Origin: an uncultured Methanolobus sp.
Lineage (GTDB): Archaea; Halobacteriota; Methanosarcinia; Methanosarcinales; Methanosarcinaceae
Assembly: GCF_963665675.1 (NCBI RefSeq)
Contig: NZ_OY762426.1
Span: 2,976,001-3,040,000 of the forward strand
Length of the DNA: 64,000 bases
Reading direction: 5' to 3'
The translations under genes were made by a program, and so were the position numbers. Below the pieces are notes generated by a model. That model made no database searches and had not been told where the DNA came from. It saw nothing but the letters and a program-made list of their open reading frames with translations. Below, one piece after another: positions 37,228-46,811 of this stretch (its first letter is position 1; each line of letters begins with the position of its first letter).

Positions 37228-38463
37228 ATGGAAAAAATAGATGAAACAATGAGCGTATACCAGATATTAAGTGAATATCCCTTTTTACTGAAAATATTCA
37301 AGCAGCATGGTCTGGGAAAATTCGGGACAAAGGATGTCCTTGAGCAACTCGGACCATTACTGAAACTAAAAACTGCTCTTTCGATGGTATCGGTAAACAA
37401 GGATTCATTCATTGAATTGCTTAATCAGGATGTAGCAGAAAATGAAGAAAGAGGGGATTTCACCCTTGCAGATGCTCCGCAGAGACAAAAGGAGCTTACA
37501 ATGCTTGCACTTTTACCATGTGGCATGAAAATGCCATTTAACCGTGCTCTTAATGCATTCTCAGAGGAGGACAGCAAAAAAACAGGTAATGTACTCTATT
37601 CACTTGTGGAAGGTAATGTCAATCATGAACTTTCCTACTATGCATATATGGATTCAGTCACCTCGGTTGAGGAGTTACCTGACATAATAATCAGTTCTGA
37701 CATTAACAGCTTTTATCATAAACCATTCCAGGAAAACTTTCTCAGTCATGAATATTTCACTGACCTTGGTCCATCTCCAATGAACAGTGATTTTGAAGCA
37801 ATTAATTTTGCCGATCCAAGGGGACAATTTACCATGGTCTCAGGAAACCTCCTTGTACTGGTCACAATAGATGAACTCATGGGAGATAGCCCAAAACCAG
37901 AGTCATGGGAAGATCTCCTGAAAGAGGAGTTCAGGAATAAGGTTGCCATGCGTGGCCAGAATGGATTCTTCTGTAACGGAGTATTGCTTCCATTCTACCA
38001 GATGTATGGTACAGAAGGAATCAAAAAACTGGCATCCTCTGTCTATATGGGACTTCACCCCTCCCAGATGGTGAAGATGGTAGACAGCAGGAAAGATGAT
38101 GTCCCTCCAATGTACATCATGCCACATTTCTTTGCCATGAAAATAAAGGATAAGTCCAGGGTCTCAATCACCGTACCAGAAGAAGGCGCAATTGTAAGTC
38201 CGGTGCAGATGCTGGTTAAAAAGGAAGCAACTGAAAGAGTGAAGGAAATTACAGATTTCCTCTGCGGGAAAGAGTTTGGTGAAATATCTGCTAAGGCATT
38301 CTTCCCGACAACAAATCCTGAAATTGAAAATAAGATGGATGATGTGGGTCCACTCTACTGGCTTGGATGGGACTTCCTGCTTAACAATGATATCGGTGCG
38401 CTCAAAAAGGACATAGCTGAGGCATTCAACAAGCAGTTCATGACAAGCGGAGGCATCGTTTGA
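37228..38463 (+). CDS. Cytoplasmic solute-binding-like protein with N-terminal DUF1858 domain
   Basis: A 411-residue protein. Residues 1-65 match the DUF1858 type (MSVYQILSEYPFLLKIFKQHG). From about residue 90 a type II periplasmic-binding-protein fold follows: SWEDLLKEEFRNKVAMRGQN near 228 and a C-terminal lobe ending LYWLGWDFLLNN. Such proteins normally bind metals or polyamines outside the cell, but there is no signal peptide or lipobox, so this one is cytoplasmic. It is the first gene of an overlapping three-gene operon with a HypB-like GTPase and an ABC ATPase without a permease. That points to intracellular delivery of a metal or cofactor; the substrate is unknown. Confidence 0.75.
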   Translation: MEKIDETMSVYQILSEYPFLLKIFKQHGLGKFGTKDVLEQLGPLLKLKTALSMVSVNKDSFIELLNQDVAENEERGDFTLADAPQRQKELTMLALLPCGMKMPFNRALNAFSEEDSKKTGNVLYSLVEGNVNHELSYYAYMDSVTSVEELPDIIISSDINSFYHKPFQENFLSHEYFTDLGPSPMNSDFEAINFADPRGQFTMVSGNLLVLVTIDELMGDSPKPESWEDLLKEEFRNKVAMRGQNGFFCNGVLLPFYQMYGTEGIKKLASSVYMGLHPSQMVKMVDSRKDDVPPMYIMPHFFAMKIKDKSRVSITVPEEGAIVSPVQMLVKKEATERVKEITDFLCGKEFGEISAKAFFPTTNPEIENKMDDVGPLYWLGWDFLLNNDIGALKKDIAEAFNKQFMTSGGIV

Positions 38464-39155
38464 GACTTGTTACGATAGCAGGTCCTCCATCTTCAGGAAA
38501 AACCAGTATAATTATCAGGACAATTGAAGATCTCAGAAATAATGGTTTCACAGTTGGCGTTGTGAAATTCGATTGCCTGTCATCACAGGACGAAGAGCTT
38601 TATTCAGCATACAGCATTCCGGTAAGAACCGGTCTCTCAGGAGGACTCTGTCCTGACCATTTCTTTGTGAGCAACATTGAAGAAGCGCTCAAATGGGCTG
38701 AAAACAGAAAGTTTGACTTCCTGATCACAGAAAGTGCAGGTCTTTGCAACCGATGTTCACCACACATCAAGGATGTCATGGCAATCTGTGTAATTGACAA
38801 CCTCAGTGGTGTCAATACACCAAAAAAGATAGGTCCGATGCTAAAACTTGCTGATATAGTTGTCATCACCAAAGGAGATATTGTCTCACAGGCAGAACGT
38901 GAAGTCTTTGCTTACAGGGTGAGACAGGTCAATCCAAAAGCAATGATAATTCATATCAACGGTGTTACAGGACAGGGTAGTTTTTACCTTGCAAAACAGG
39001 TTGAGAAAACCAGCTCGATTGATACACTTCAGGGAGCAACACTTCGGTTTACCATGCCTGGAGCTTTGTGCTCGTATTGTCTTGGAGAGAGAAAAATAGG
39101 CGATGACAGGCAGATAGGTGTTTCGAAACTTGTCAATTTCAGGGGAGATGACTGA
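38460..39155 (+). CDS. HypB/UreG-like P-loop GTPase with CxxC motifs
   Basis: A 231-residue GTPase of the SIMIBI class. Walker A GPPSSGKTSIIIRT is at residues 8-21, a Walker B/switch region FLITESAGLCNRC near 90, and the base-specificity motif VVITKGD near 140. Paired cysteines (CNRC about 98 and CSYC about 207) could bind a metal ion. HypB and UreG load nickel into hydrogenase and urease; the similarity suggests GTP-driven metallocentre assembly. The TTG start overlaps the previous stop codon by four bases, showing tight coupling. It lacks the His-rich nickel tail. Confidence 0.8.
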   Translation: MRLVTIAGPPSSGKTSIIIRTIEDLRNNGFTVGVVKFDCLSSQDEELYSAYSIPVRTGLSGGLCPDHFFVSNIEEALKWAENRKFDFLITESAGLCNRCSPHIKDVMAICVIDNLSGVNTPKKIGPMLKLADIVVITKGDIVSQAEREVFAYRVRQVNPKAMIIHINGVTGQGSFYLAKQVEKTSSIDTLQGATLRFTMPGALCSYCLGERKIGDDRQIGVSKLVNFRGDD

Positions 39156-40169
39156 ATGAGGACAACTCTTCTTCAAATGACAATAGAAAAGCTCATGGAG
39201 ATGATGCCATGGATCGAGGATTATTTTTCTTCATTTGAGATCGACCATGATGAGATAGGGGACCTGAAACTGGAAGATTTAGGTTCAACACTTGGAGAGG
39301 ATTGTTTTACCAATAAAGGAAGCAGCTATCCGGACTTTATTGATGGATTCTTCATGTTTATCGAGCAGGTCAGAGCTCTCCGGCAGGACAGTGGATTTTC
39401 CATCAATTCACTGACTGTTCTTCCCGGAAGAGATAAGAATGGAAACGAAGAGGCTTTTTCAGTTGAACTGATAAAGGGAAAAGTGACAGCCATCGTCGGT
39501 CCCACAGGATCAGGCAAATCACGCCTGCTGGCTGATATCGAATCCCTGGCACAGGGAGATACTCCAACTGGTCGCAGGATACTGGCAGATGGTCGCTTTC
39601 CAAGTGATGAGGAACGTTTCTCAACCGAAGGACGCTTTATTGCACAGCTTTCCCAGAACATGAACTTTGTCATGGACCTTAGTGTAGAGGACTTCCTCAC
39701 ACTTCATGCAGAGAGCCTCATGGTTGATGAGATCCACCACATTGTCCAGAAGATCTACGATACTGCAAACGTTCTTGCAGGTGAGCCTTTCAGCCGTGAA
39801 ACTCCGGTTACACAACTCTCAGGGGGACAATCACGAGCTTTGATGATAGCAGACACTGCACTTCTAAGCCCTGCATCCGTTGTCCTGATAGATGAAATAG
39901 AAAATGCCGGAGTTGACAAGGTAAAATCCCTTGAACTTCTTGTAAGCAATAATAAGATAGTCCTTATCAGCACACATGACCCGCTTCTTGCACTGTCAGC
40001 AGACCAGCGTATTGTCATCAGGAATGGCGGAATCTCAAAACTCCTGAATACCACAGATGATGAGAAAAAGCATCTTGAAAGCCTTGAGAAGATTGACAGG
40101 AAGGTCACGCTTCTGAGAGATCAGTTAAGGACTGGGGAAGAGATTGATTTGAGTGATCTGTTGGTTTAG
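39156..40169 (+). CDS. ABC-type ATPase without permease, N-terminal DUF1858-like region
   Basis: A 337-residue protein that starts directly after the GTPase stop codon. Residues 1-95 (MTIEKLMEMMPWIEDYFSSF) resemble a DUF1858-like helical domain. The ABC ATPase follows: Walker A VGPTGSGKSR near 115, signature TQLSGGQSRALM near 223, Walker B VVLIDEIENAG near 244 and the switch His in ISTHDP near 270. No transmembrane partner is encoded, so it is more likely a soluble energy-coupling or cofactor-assembly ATPase than a transporter. It ends the operon; a MITE-like repeat follows 72 bp later. Confidence 0.8.
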   Translation: MRTTLLQMTIEKLMEMMPWIEDYFSSFEIDHDEIGDLKLEDLGSTLGEDCFTNKGSSYPDFIDGFFMFIEQVRALRQDSGFSINSLTVLPGRDKNGNEEAFSVELIKGKVTAIVGPTGSGKSRLLADIESLAQGDTPTGRRILADGRFPSDEERFSTEGRFIAQLSQNMNFVMDLSVEDFLTLHAESLMVDEIHHIVQKIYDTANVLAGEPFSRETPVTQLSGGQSRALMIADTALLSPASVVLIDEIENAGVDKVKSLELLVSNNKIVLISTHDPLLALSADQRIVIRNGGISKLLNTTDDEKKHLESLEKIDRKVTLLRDQLRTGEEIDLSDLLV

Positions 40170-40241
40170 ATTTGGATGGTGGGTTTTGTATTATTGTCAA
40201 ATGAAGGAAGCAATGGTATGCAAGTATATTAAACAGATTTT

Positions 40242-40587
40242 GGCTTTGTAGAATTCCCGGTAATATGACTAATACAGGCATTGTTCTTTTTCATGCCCAT
40301 AAAAATAACCTGCAATCTAAAAACAAAGCAACCATCCGCCAAAGGCGGCACATTCCGATGCTTCTGCACAGAAGATTATTACAAGGATTATTGTATTTAT
40401 AAAGAGAATTCTACATGAGTCCTGAAAAGAAAGTTCCCTGAAGTATTATGTAGATCATTTTGTTTTTTCTTGCAGGAAAACGCCAGCTTCGCCGGGCCCT
40501 TCGGGATTACTCAAGTTATTCATGATTTGCGATTAATCAGTATCCAAATTTTCTTAATGTTTTGATGGCAGGAATTCTACAGAACTC
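40242..40587 (+). repeat. MITE-like repeat copy 2
   Basis: It starts GGCTTTGTAGAATTCCCGG and ends GGCAGGAATTCTACAGAAC. It contains the conserved CCATCCGCCAAAGGCGG hairpin near 40332 and AAAACGCCAGCTTCGCCGGG near 40478. It is about 346 bp, with no open frame, and has the same orientation as copies 3 and 4. It lies downstream of the three-gene operon. Confidence 0.78.
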
Positions 40588-40594
40588 TATTTTT

Positions 40595-40630
40595 GGCCCT
40601 GTAGAAATCCTAATAAAAGATCACATATAC
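40595..40630 (+). repeat. Isolated left end of a MITE-like repeat
   Basis: GGCCCTGTAGAAATCCTAAT at 40595 matches the left terminus of the repeat family, but no matching body or right end follows. It sits eight bases after copy 2, so it may be a deletion remnant of a tandem copy. The rest of the gap up to 41070 is AT-rich and I see no gene in it. Confidence 0.5.
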
Positions 40631-41070
40631 ACGTCTAAGGCAGGGAAATTTTGATGCAAGAAAATACAGAAGGATAGCAGGAAATTTAATTCAACACTAA
40701 GTTACAAAATAGAATTCAGAGTATTAACTCAGCCAGATATTTTTGAGCAAAGGAGTCACCAAATTAGAATGGAAGTAATTTTAGATATAATTTGACAGGC
40801 TCGCTATCTCTTTTCAGGAACTATGACAAGGCTTTTAAATCATGCATTCTTTACTGGAAATAGGCGACAAATATATGCTCAGAATTTATCCGGACATTTC
40901 TCGTTTTTTGATTTGCAGGTGATATTGTAATCTATGCACCATAATTTCATATCATCTAAAAATATATATTTCATTGGCGCCAAACAGGTGCATGTAACAG
41001 CAGGTAATTAGTGTGAACAGTCTATCATTTTCTTCTTATTTTATCCTTTTTTTCGGAGGTTATCCTCGCA

Positions 41071-41541
41071 ATGCATAAAATATGTACTGATATAGTAATT
41101 GAAATTCCTATCAATGACGTCTGGGATATCCTGACAGACTTTGACAATTTTGAAACCTGGAATCCTTTTATCACAAAAATAAAAGGTAAACTTGAGCTCG
41201 GTTCTAAGCTTGATGTACATCTTCATCCACCCGGGACAAAAGGATTTGATATGAACCCGGTTCTAACAAAAGTGGAACCTGTTAATGAATTCAGATGGAT
41301 GGGAAACCTCTGGGTCAAAGGAATATTTGACGGAGAACATGCTTTCAGACTTGAAAAACTTGAAAATGGTCGCACAAGATTGATTCAGTGTGAAAGGTTC
41401 AAAGGAATACTTGCTCCTCTGATACTGCATCTGATCGGCGAAAAAACCCGAGCAGGCTTTGAGAAAATGAATGCAAGTCTGAAAAACGAATGTGAAAAAA
41501 GAAATAGACAGGGGCTTACACGAAGTGTGCCCTTGGTCTGA
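41071..41541 (+). CDS. SRPBCC (START/Bet v1-like) ligand-binding protein
   Basis: A 156-residue protein of the SRPBCC fold (polyketide cyclase/START-like). The N-terminal strand IVIEIPINDVWDILTDFDNFETWNPF is diagnostic (only the start of it is needed for recognition), followed by the WMGNLWVKGIFDGEH sheet and a long C-terminal helix. The family binds hydrophobic ligands; the ligand is unknown. GGAGG lies ten bases before the start. The gene overlaps the 3' end of the convergent citrate synthase gene by 26 bp. Confidence 0.85.
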   Translation: MHKICTDIVIEIPINDVWDILTDFDNFETWNPFITKIKGKLELGSKLDVHLHPPGTKGFDMNPVLTKVEPVNEFRWMGNLWVKGIFDGEHAFRLEKLENGRTRLIQCERFKGILAPLILHLIGEKTRAGFEKMNASLKNECEKRNRQGLTRSVPLV

Positions 41542-42613
41542 TAACTCTGTTATCTGAGTATTGTTCCATGCAGTGTGCTATCCAGCCCGAAACTCTTCCT
41601 ATTGCAAAGATAGAAGTCGCAAGTTCGGCAGGAATATCAAGATATTTGTACACCACTGCAGAATAGAAATCCACGTTTGGATAAATTGGCTTTCCTCTTA
41701 TCTCTATGAATTCGTGATAAAGAATATGCTCGATCTCTTCTGCAAGATCAAACCAAAATGCATCACCATTTTCTTCTGCAAGTTTCCTGGCAACATCCTT
41801 GTATATCCTTGCTCTGGGATCAAATGTCTTATACACACGATGACCGAATCCCATGATTTTTTCTTTTCGCTCAAGTTTTCCAAGAACATAATCCCTTGCA
41901 TTCCCGATGCTGCCTATCTCATCAAGCATATCCATTACACCTTTTCTGGCACCACCGTGGAGAGGTCCTTTGAGTGTGCAAAGACCGCATATAACTGCTG
42001 AATACATGTCAGAGAGTGTTGATGCAGCTATTCTTAAGGAGAAAGTGGACGGGTTTAGCTCATGCTCTGCACTGAGTATGAGGTCTTTTTCCATAGCTTC
42101 AGCTTCCAGTTCGGTAGGGATCTTTCCACTTAGCATGTACAGGAAATTCGCTCCATGGGACAGATCGTTCATTGGCTCAATAGTTTCCTCACCAAAACTG
42201 GCCCTGTGCAGGGCAGCAACTATAGTCGGGAACTTTGCAACAAGCTTAATTGATTTATTCTTGTTTGCATCAGGTGTGTGATGATTGTTCTCTTCATCAA
42301 AGTGAGCCGTGCAGGATATAGCAGTCCGAAGACCATCAAGGGCTTCGGTACCAAACTCAAACTCTTTTAGCACTTCGATCTGTTTTCCATTTATGTGACG
42401 ATTTTCTTTAAGCATCCGGGAATATTCGGACAACTCTGCTTCATCGGGAATCTTTCCATTGATAAGAAGATAGGAAACAGCATCATAAGAGAGATCAGCC
42501 AGATCCTCTATTTTGATACCCCTATACATCAGGATTCCCTGAATACCATCAATAAAAGAAATTTTGGTATCCAAAGCTACTACGCCTTCCAGGCCTTTTT
42601 TCATCTCTTCCAT
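41516..42613 (-). CDS. gltA: Citrate synthase
   Basis: A 365-residue archaeal-type citrate synthase that condenses oxaloacetate and acetyl-CoA to citrate. Catalytic and substrate residues are visible in LSAEHELNPSTF (first His, about residue 188), GPLHGGARKG (about 217), GFGHRVYKTFDPRA (second His, about 258) and the Asp of YPNVDFYSA (about 310). Length fits the short thermophile/archaeal type. Together with the aconitase gene 160 bp upstream on the same strand it supplies the oxidative branch leading toward 2-oxoglutarate and glutamate. Confidence 0.93.
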   Translation of the reverse strand: MEEMKKGLEGVVALDTKISFIDGIQGILMYRGIKIEDLADLSYDAVSYLLINGKIPDEAELSEYSRMLKENRHINGKQIEVLKEFEFGTEALDGLRTAISCTAHFDEENNHHTPDANKNKSIKLVAKFPTIVAALHRASFGEETIEPMNDLSHGANFLYMLSGKIPTELEAEAMEKDLILSAEHELNPSTFSLRIAASTLSDMYSAVICGLCTLKGPLHGGARKGVMDMLDEIGSIGNARDYVLGKLERKEKIMGFGHRVYKTFDPRARIYKDVARKLAEENGDAFWFDLAEEIEHILYHEFIEIRGKPIYPNVDFYSAVVYKYLDIPAELATSIFAIGRVSGWIAHCMEQYSDNRVIRPRAHFV

Positions 42614-42773
42614 TTAAAAATCCCCCGGTGGATCAAATATAAGTTTTGATAGAATATGTTCAATAATACCTTTCAATTGTCCATATATAAAGTTTGCTTG
42701 AATTCAAAATGAATTATAATATTCATTTAGCCAATCAGGCAATAAAAATCAAAACGATAGCAGGAGTGAATTT

Positions 42774-45557
42774 TCATTCACCCTTTACTCTATCTCTGAG
42801 GAATTTGTGCAGAATTCCTCCATTCATATAGTATTCGATCTCAATTTCGGAGTTAAGACGGACATCAACCTTAAAGCTCTTCTCTTCACCATCATCGGAT
42901 TTTGCTACAACAGTAAGTTCTCCGAATGGTTTCAGATCTTCAATACCTGTGATGTCGTATGTTTCCGTTCCACTAAGTCCCAGTGTTTCTGCTGATTCTC
43001 CATCCTTGAACTGAAGTGGCAATACACCCATGCCTACAAGGTTGCTGCGGTGGATCCTTTCAAATGATTCTGCAATAACAGCCTTAATTCCAAGAAGCTG
43101 GGTTCCTTTTGCTGCCCAGTCACGTGAACTGCCGGTGCCGTATTCCTTTCCTGCAACAACTATCAATGGAATCTTCTGTTCCATATATTTCATTGCAGCA
43201 TCATAGATCGGCATTTCCTTTTCTTCAGGAATGTACATTGTCCATGAACCTTCCTTGCTTCCTACAAGCTTGTTCTTAAGGCGTACATTTCCAAAAGTTC
43301 CTCGCATCATTACTTCGTGGTTACCGCGTCTTGAGCCGTATGAATTGAAGTTCTTCTCATCCACGCCCTTTGCCATAAGGTACTGACCTGCCGGGTATGA
43401 TGTTGGAATTGATCCTGCCGGTGAAATATGATCTGTGGTTATACTGTCTCCAACATATGCCAGGGCTTTTGCACCTTTGATATCAGCAAGTCCCTCTACT
43501 TCCAGTGGGAAATCCTTGAAGAAAGGTGGTTCCTGTATGTAGGTGGAATCCGCATCCCATTCATAGAGCAGACCTTCCGGAGCATCAAGGTCCCTCCAGA
43601 GTTCTGTACCTTCATATACATTGGAGTATTGTTCCTTGAACATCTCAGGTGTGACTGCACCCTGCATACATTCGTTAAGTTCTTCCTTGCCTGGCCAGAT
43701 ATCCTTCAGGTAAACAGGCTGTCCATTTGGATCGCATCCAATTGGCTCATTTGCAAGGTCAATATCAACTGTTCCTGCGAGTGCATATGCTACAACAAGC
43801 ATTGGAGATGCAAGATAATTTGCTTTTATCTGTGAGTTGATCCTGCCTTCAAAGTTCCTGTTACCACTGAGAACTGCTGCAACAGTGAGGTCTTTGTCCT
43901 CGATTACCTTTGAAACTGCTTCTCTTAAGGGACCACTGTTTCCGATGCATGTGAGACATCCGTAACCTACAAGGTGGAATCCCAATGCATCAAGGTATGG
44001 CATAAGATCGGCTTTTTCAAGGTAGTCAGTAACTACACGGGAACCAGGTGCAAGACTTGTCTTAACAAATGGTTTGACCTTGAGTCCTTTTTCAACAGCC
44101 TTCTTAGCAAGAAGTCCTGCACCGATCATCAGTGCCGGGCTGGATGTGTTAGTACATGATGTGATGGATGCGATGACAACTGAGCCGTGTGTTACAGCAA
44201 CAGCGTCATCTGCACATTTTATCTTTGTAATACCAGTGTGATGTGGATGTGTGATCTCGGAAACACTGTAACCACCTTCGTTCAGCCAGCGTCCGTAATC
44301 AGGATCGGTTTCGCATGCTTCCTTTCCGCTCTTTGCAGCGAACACTTCCTTCATTGTCTGGTGGAATGCCCTTGACATTTCAGGAAGTGGTATGCGGTCC
44401 TGTGGTCTCTTAGGTCCTGCAAGTGATGGTTCTACTGTGCTTATGTCAAGTTCAAGTGTTGATGTGAACTCTGGTTCAGGTGCGTCATTTTCAAGGAAAA
44501 GCCCCTGTTCCCTACAATACTGCCTGACGAGGTCTACCTGCTCTTCACTCCTGCCTGTCATTGTCATGTATTCAAGTGTTACTTCATCTACAGGGCAGAA
44601 TCCCATTGTTGCACCGTATTCAGGAGCCATGTTCGCAAGTACGGCTCTCTCTGTGAGCTCAATTGCCTTGTATCCTGGTCCGTAGAATTCTACGAACTTT
44701 CCGACAACACCATGTTCCCTGAGCATCTGTACGACTGTGAGTACAAGGTCAGTTGCTGAAACTCCTTCCCTGAGCTCTCCTGTGAGCTTGAATCCGACAA
44801 CTTCAGGTATTGGCATGTAATATGGCTGTCCGAGCATCACGGCTTCAGCTTCAATACCGCCGACTCCCCATCCAAGTACACCAAGTCCGTTTATCATGGT
44901 GGTGTGTGAATCTGTTCCGACCAGGGTGTCAGGGTATGCAACAAGTTCGCCACATTTTTCATTCAGGTGAACAACAGATGCAAGGTACTCAAGGTTGACC
45001 TGGTGGATGATTCCGCTTGCAGGCGGAACAACTTTCAGGTTATCAAAAGCATTCTGTGCCCAGTGAAGCAGCTCGTATCTTTCAGTGTTGCGGTGGAACT
45101 CATATTTTTCATTGCAGTTACGTGCGTATGATGTTCCATAATAGTCTACCTGAATTGAGTGATCGATAACAAGATTTGCAGGAATGACCGGATTGATCGC
45201 TGAAGGGTCACCTCCGAGTCTTTCCATGGCAGACCTTATGGCTGCGATGTCCACTACTGCAGGAACACCTGTAAAGTCCTGCATAATTACTCTTGAAGGA
45301 ATGAATGGAATATCTACTGCAGGTACGCCTTTTGGGCTCCAGCTTGCAAGATTCCTGACATCATCTTCTGTAATAACTTTTCCATCAACATTTCTCAGAA
45401 TATCCTCAAGCAGAACTCTGATTGAGTAAGGTAATTTTGAAATATTGGCAAGACCTGCCTCTTCAAGCTTTTTTAAGCTATAGAATGTTACCTCTTTGTT
45501 AGCAATAGTAATAGTTTGTCTGGATTCAAAAGGATCTTTAAGATCACCACATTTCAT
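42774..45557 (-). CDS. acnA: Aconitate hydratase (AcnA type)
   Basis: A 927-residue aconitase that interconverts citrate and isocitrate with a [4Fe-4S] cluster. Cluster cysteines are in ASITSCTNTSSP (about residue 470) and YGCLTCIGNSGP (about 537-540). The swivel domain with GSSRDWAAKG (about 815) is complete. Length and sequence match the bacterial/eukaryotic AcnA/IRP1 type and not the short archaeal isopropylmalate isomerase-like enzymes, so ancient transfer from bacteria is possible. It lies upstream of citrate synthase and probably forms a TCA operon; isocitrate dehydrogenase is not in the window. Confidence 0.94.
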   Translation of the reverse strand: MKCGDLKDPFESRQTITIANKEVTFYSLKKLEEAGLANISKLPYSIRVLLEDILRNVDGKVITEDDVRNLASWSPKGVPAVDIPFIPSRVIMQDFTGVPAVVDIAAIRSAMERLGGDPSAINPVIPANLVIDHSIQVDYYGTSYARNCNEKYEFHRNTERYELLHWAQNAFDNLKVVPPASGIIHQVNLEYLASVVHLNEKCGELVAYPDTLVGTDSHTTMINGLGVLGWGVGGIEAEAVMLGQPYYMPIPEVVGFKLTGELREGVSATDLVLTVVQMLREHGVVGKFVEFYGPGYKAIELTERAVLANMAPEYGATMGFCPVDEVTLEYMTMTGRSEEQVDLVRQYCREQGLFLENDAPEPEFTSTLELDISTVEPSLAGPKRPQDRIPLPEMSRAFHQTMKEVFAAKSGKEACETDPDYGRWLNEGGYSVSEITHPHHTGITKIKCADDAVAVTHGSVVIASITSCTNTSSPALMIGAGLLAKKAVEKGLKVKPFVKTSLAPGSRVVTDYLEKADLMPYLDALGFHLVGYGCLTCIGNSGPLREAVSKVIEDKDLTVAAVLSGNRNFEGRINSQIKANYLASPMLVVAYALAGTVDIDLANEPIGCDPNGQPVYLKDIWPGKEELNECMQGAVTPEMFKEQYSNVYEGTELWRDLDAPEGLLYEWDADSTYIQEPPFFKDFPLEVEGLADIKGAKALAYVGDSITTDHISPAGSIPTSYPAGQYLMAKGVDEKNFNSYGSRRGNHEVMMRGTFGNVRLKNKLVGSKEGSWTMYIPEEKEMPIYDAAMKYMEQKIPLIVVAGKEYGTGSSRDWAAKGTQLLGIKAVIAESFERIHRSNLVGMGVLPLQFKDGESAETLGLSGTETYDITGIEDLKPFGELTVVAKSDDGEEKSFKVDVRLNSEIEIEYYMNGGILHKFLRDRVKGE

Positions 45558-45899
45558 AATGTCACCTATTCAAATGTAATTTTAGTTAAACGATTATCTG
45601 CAAAGTTAAAACCGGTGTCAATACCGGGATCATTTGGTAGTTCCATACTGACAGTCCTGTTGATATAGGTCTCTGCATATGTAAACTATAATAATGTTTT
45701 TTTCAGGACTATCTGAACAGGGTATAAAAACCCGCATTGGAATAAATAACTTTGCCTGATTCAACATCATCTTTTATTTGCTTAGATAGAGGCTAGTTTG
45801 AATTTTTAACAATTTAATAAATGGAGGAGAAAAAGAAGGGGAAACTGTTTTGTCAGGAACAAAACAATTGGTGTGATTATAAGTATCAATTAATATCAA
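45558..45899. other. Intergenic region upstream of aconitase
   Basis: A 342-bp AT-rich gap. It should hold the aconitase promoter. I see no gene, no long repeat and no recognisable riboswitch. Confidence 0.4.
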
Positions 45900-46208
45900 T
45901 TACATTCCGACAACCAAATTGCCGAAAAGGCAAACATCATTTTTGGAACCCATAATTGCAGGTCTGAGTACATCGATACCCGACTCCACAATGTGTGATG
46001 CTTCAAATATTTCTGCAAGCTGTGACTTACCATCCTCAAACTGATCTCCCACGGCTTTCATGCCTTCCACAAACCCGAGCTCAATCAGTTCTACCGGACT
46101 TACTCCTGCTTCCAGGGCTTCGTGGGCTATCTTTTCGACGGCGTTTTCATCGAGATCCATTACGGCATGCTTTGCCTTGTCAAAGATCTCTTCTTTTGTT
46201 GGGTTCAT
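45900..46208 (-). CDS. Second stand-alone corrinoid-protein cap domain
   Basis: A 102-residue cap-only relative of methanogen corrinoid proteins. ATG at 46208 follows AAGGTGA with five bases spacing; a GTG three codons earlier overlaps that site. It shows the cap signature ALEAGVSPVELIELGFVEGM, then KAVGDQFEDGKSQLAEIF, and ends LFGNLVVGM. It lacks the DxHxxG cobalamin-binding domain, like the paralogue at 23445-23762. Both are monocistronic, of equal size, and end in a similar FGN motif. A regulator or chaperone of corrinoid methyltransferases is possible but not shown. Confidence 0.8.
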   Translation of the reverse strand: MNPTKEEIFDKAKHAVMDLDENAVEKIAHEALEAGVSPVELIELGFVEGMKAVGDQFEDGKSQLAEIFEASHIVESGIDVLRPAIMGSKNDVCLFGNLVVGM

Positions 46209-46272
46209 ATATCTCACCTTGATTCTGGTGTTTTACTTTTTCAGGTCATTTTTCTAATTCTATTTTTGTTCA

Positions 46273-46695
46273 TCAAACGATACCCAGATCAAGTACCAGC
46301 GATAATACGATTGCTATTACCGAGAAGGCAAAGATTACCAGGTAATTCATACGCTCCTTTGAAACGGAAAGGCTCCACATAATATATTGTAATCCGCGGT
46401 AATCCTCTTCACTCAAAGGAGTCCTGCTCTCTATCTTACTGAGCAGCTCAAGGTTTCTTAAAACTCCGACCCTGCGTGTTGCAACATGGTATCTGTGTGC
46501 GAAGAATATCAGATAGCCAAGTACTCCCAGGTAGAACAGAGCTTTTGACAATATCCCGTTGTAATAATCTGCAATAATTATCAATCTCAGGAATACAGCT
46601 GAAAACATTCCTAACCAGAAGTAGAACTGTATCTTCTTGAGACTGTAACCCTCAGGGACATGGATTGTATTTAAATTCGTAATGTTTTCTGTCAT
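46273..46695 (-). CDS. Small membrane protein with three predicted segments
   Basis: A 140-residue protein with hydrophobic segments at about residues 25-43, 50-66 and 117-137 and a charged cytoplasmic loop with RRVGVLRNLELLSKIESRTP between the second and third. No family is recognised. It lies 65 bp upstream of the cap-domain gene on the same strand, so co-transcription with it is possible. Confidence 0.7.
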   Translation of the reverse strand: MTENITNLNTIHVPEGYSLKKIQFYFWLGMFSAVFLRLIIIADYYNGILSKALFYLGVLGYLIFFAHRYHVATRRVGVLRNLELLSKIESRTPLSEEDYRGLQYIMWSLSVSKERMNYLVIFAFSVIAIVLSLVLDLGIV

Positions 46696-46811
46696 AATTA
46701 TCTATCTATCTGTTTTTTCTATGATGTCTGGAGAGTGTCTATTTGCATTCACTCAGCAGACAGAATCCTTGTACCTTCTTTATATTATTTATAATTAACT
46801 AATATAAAAAA

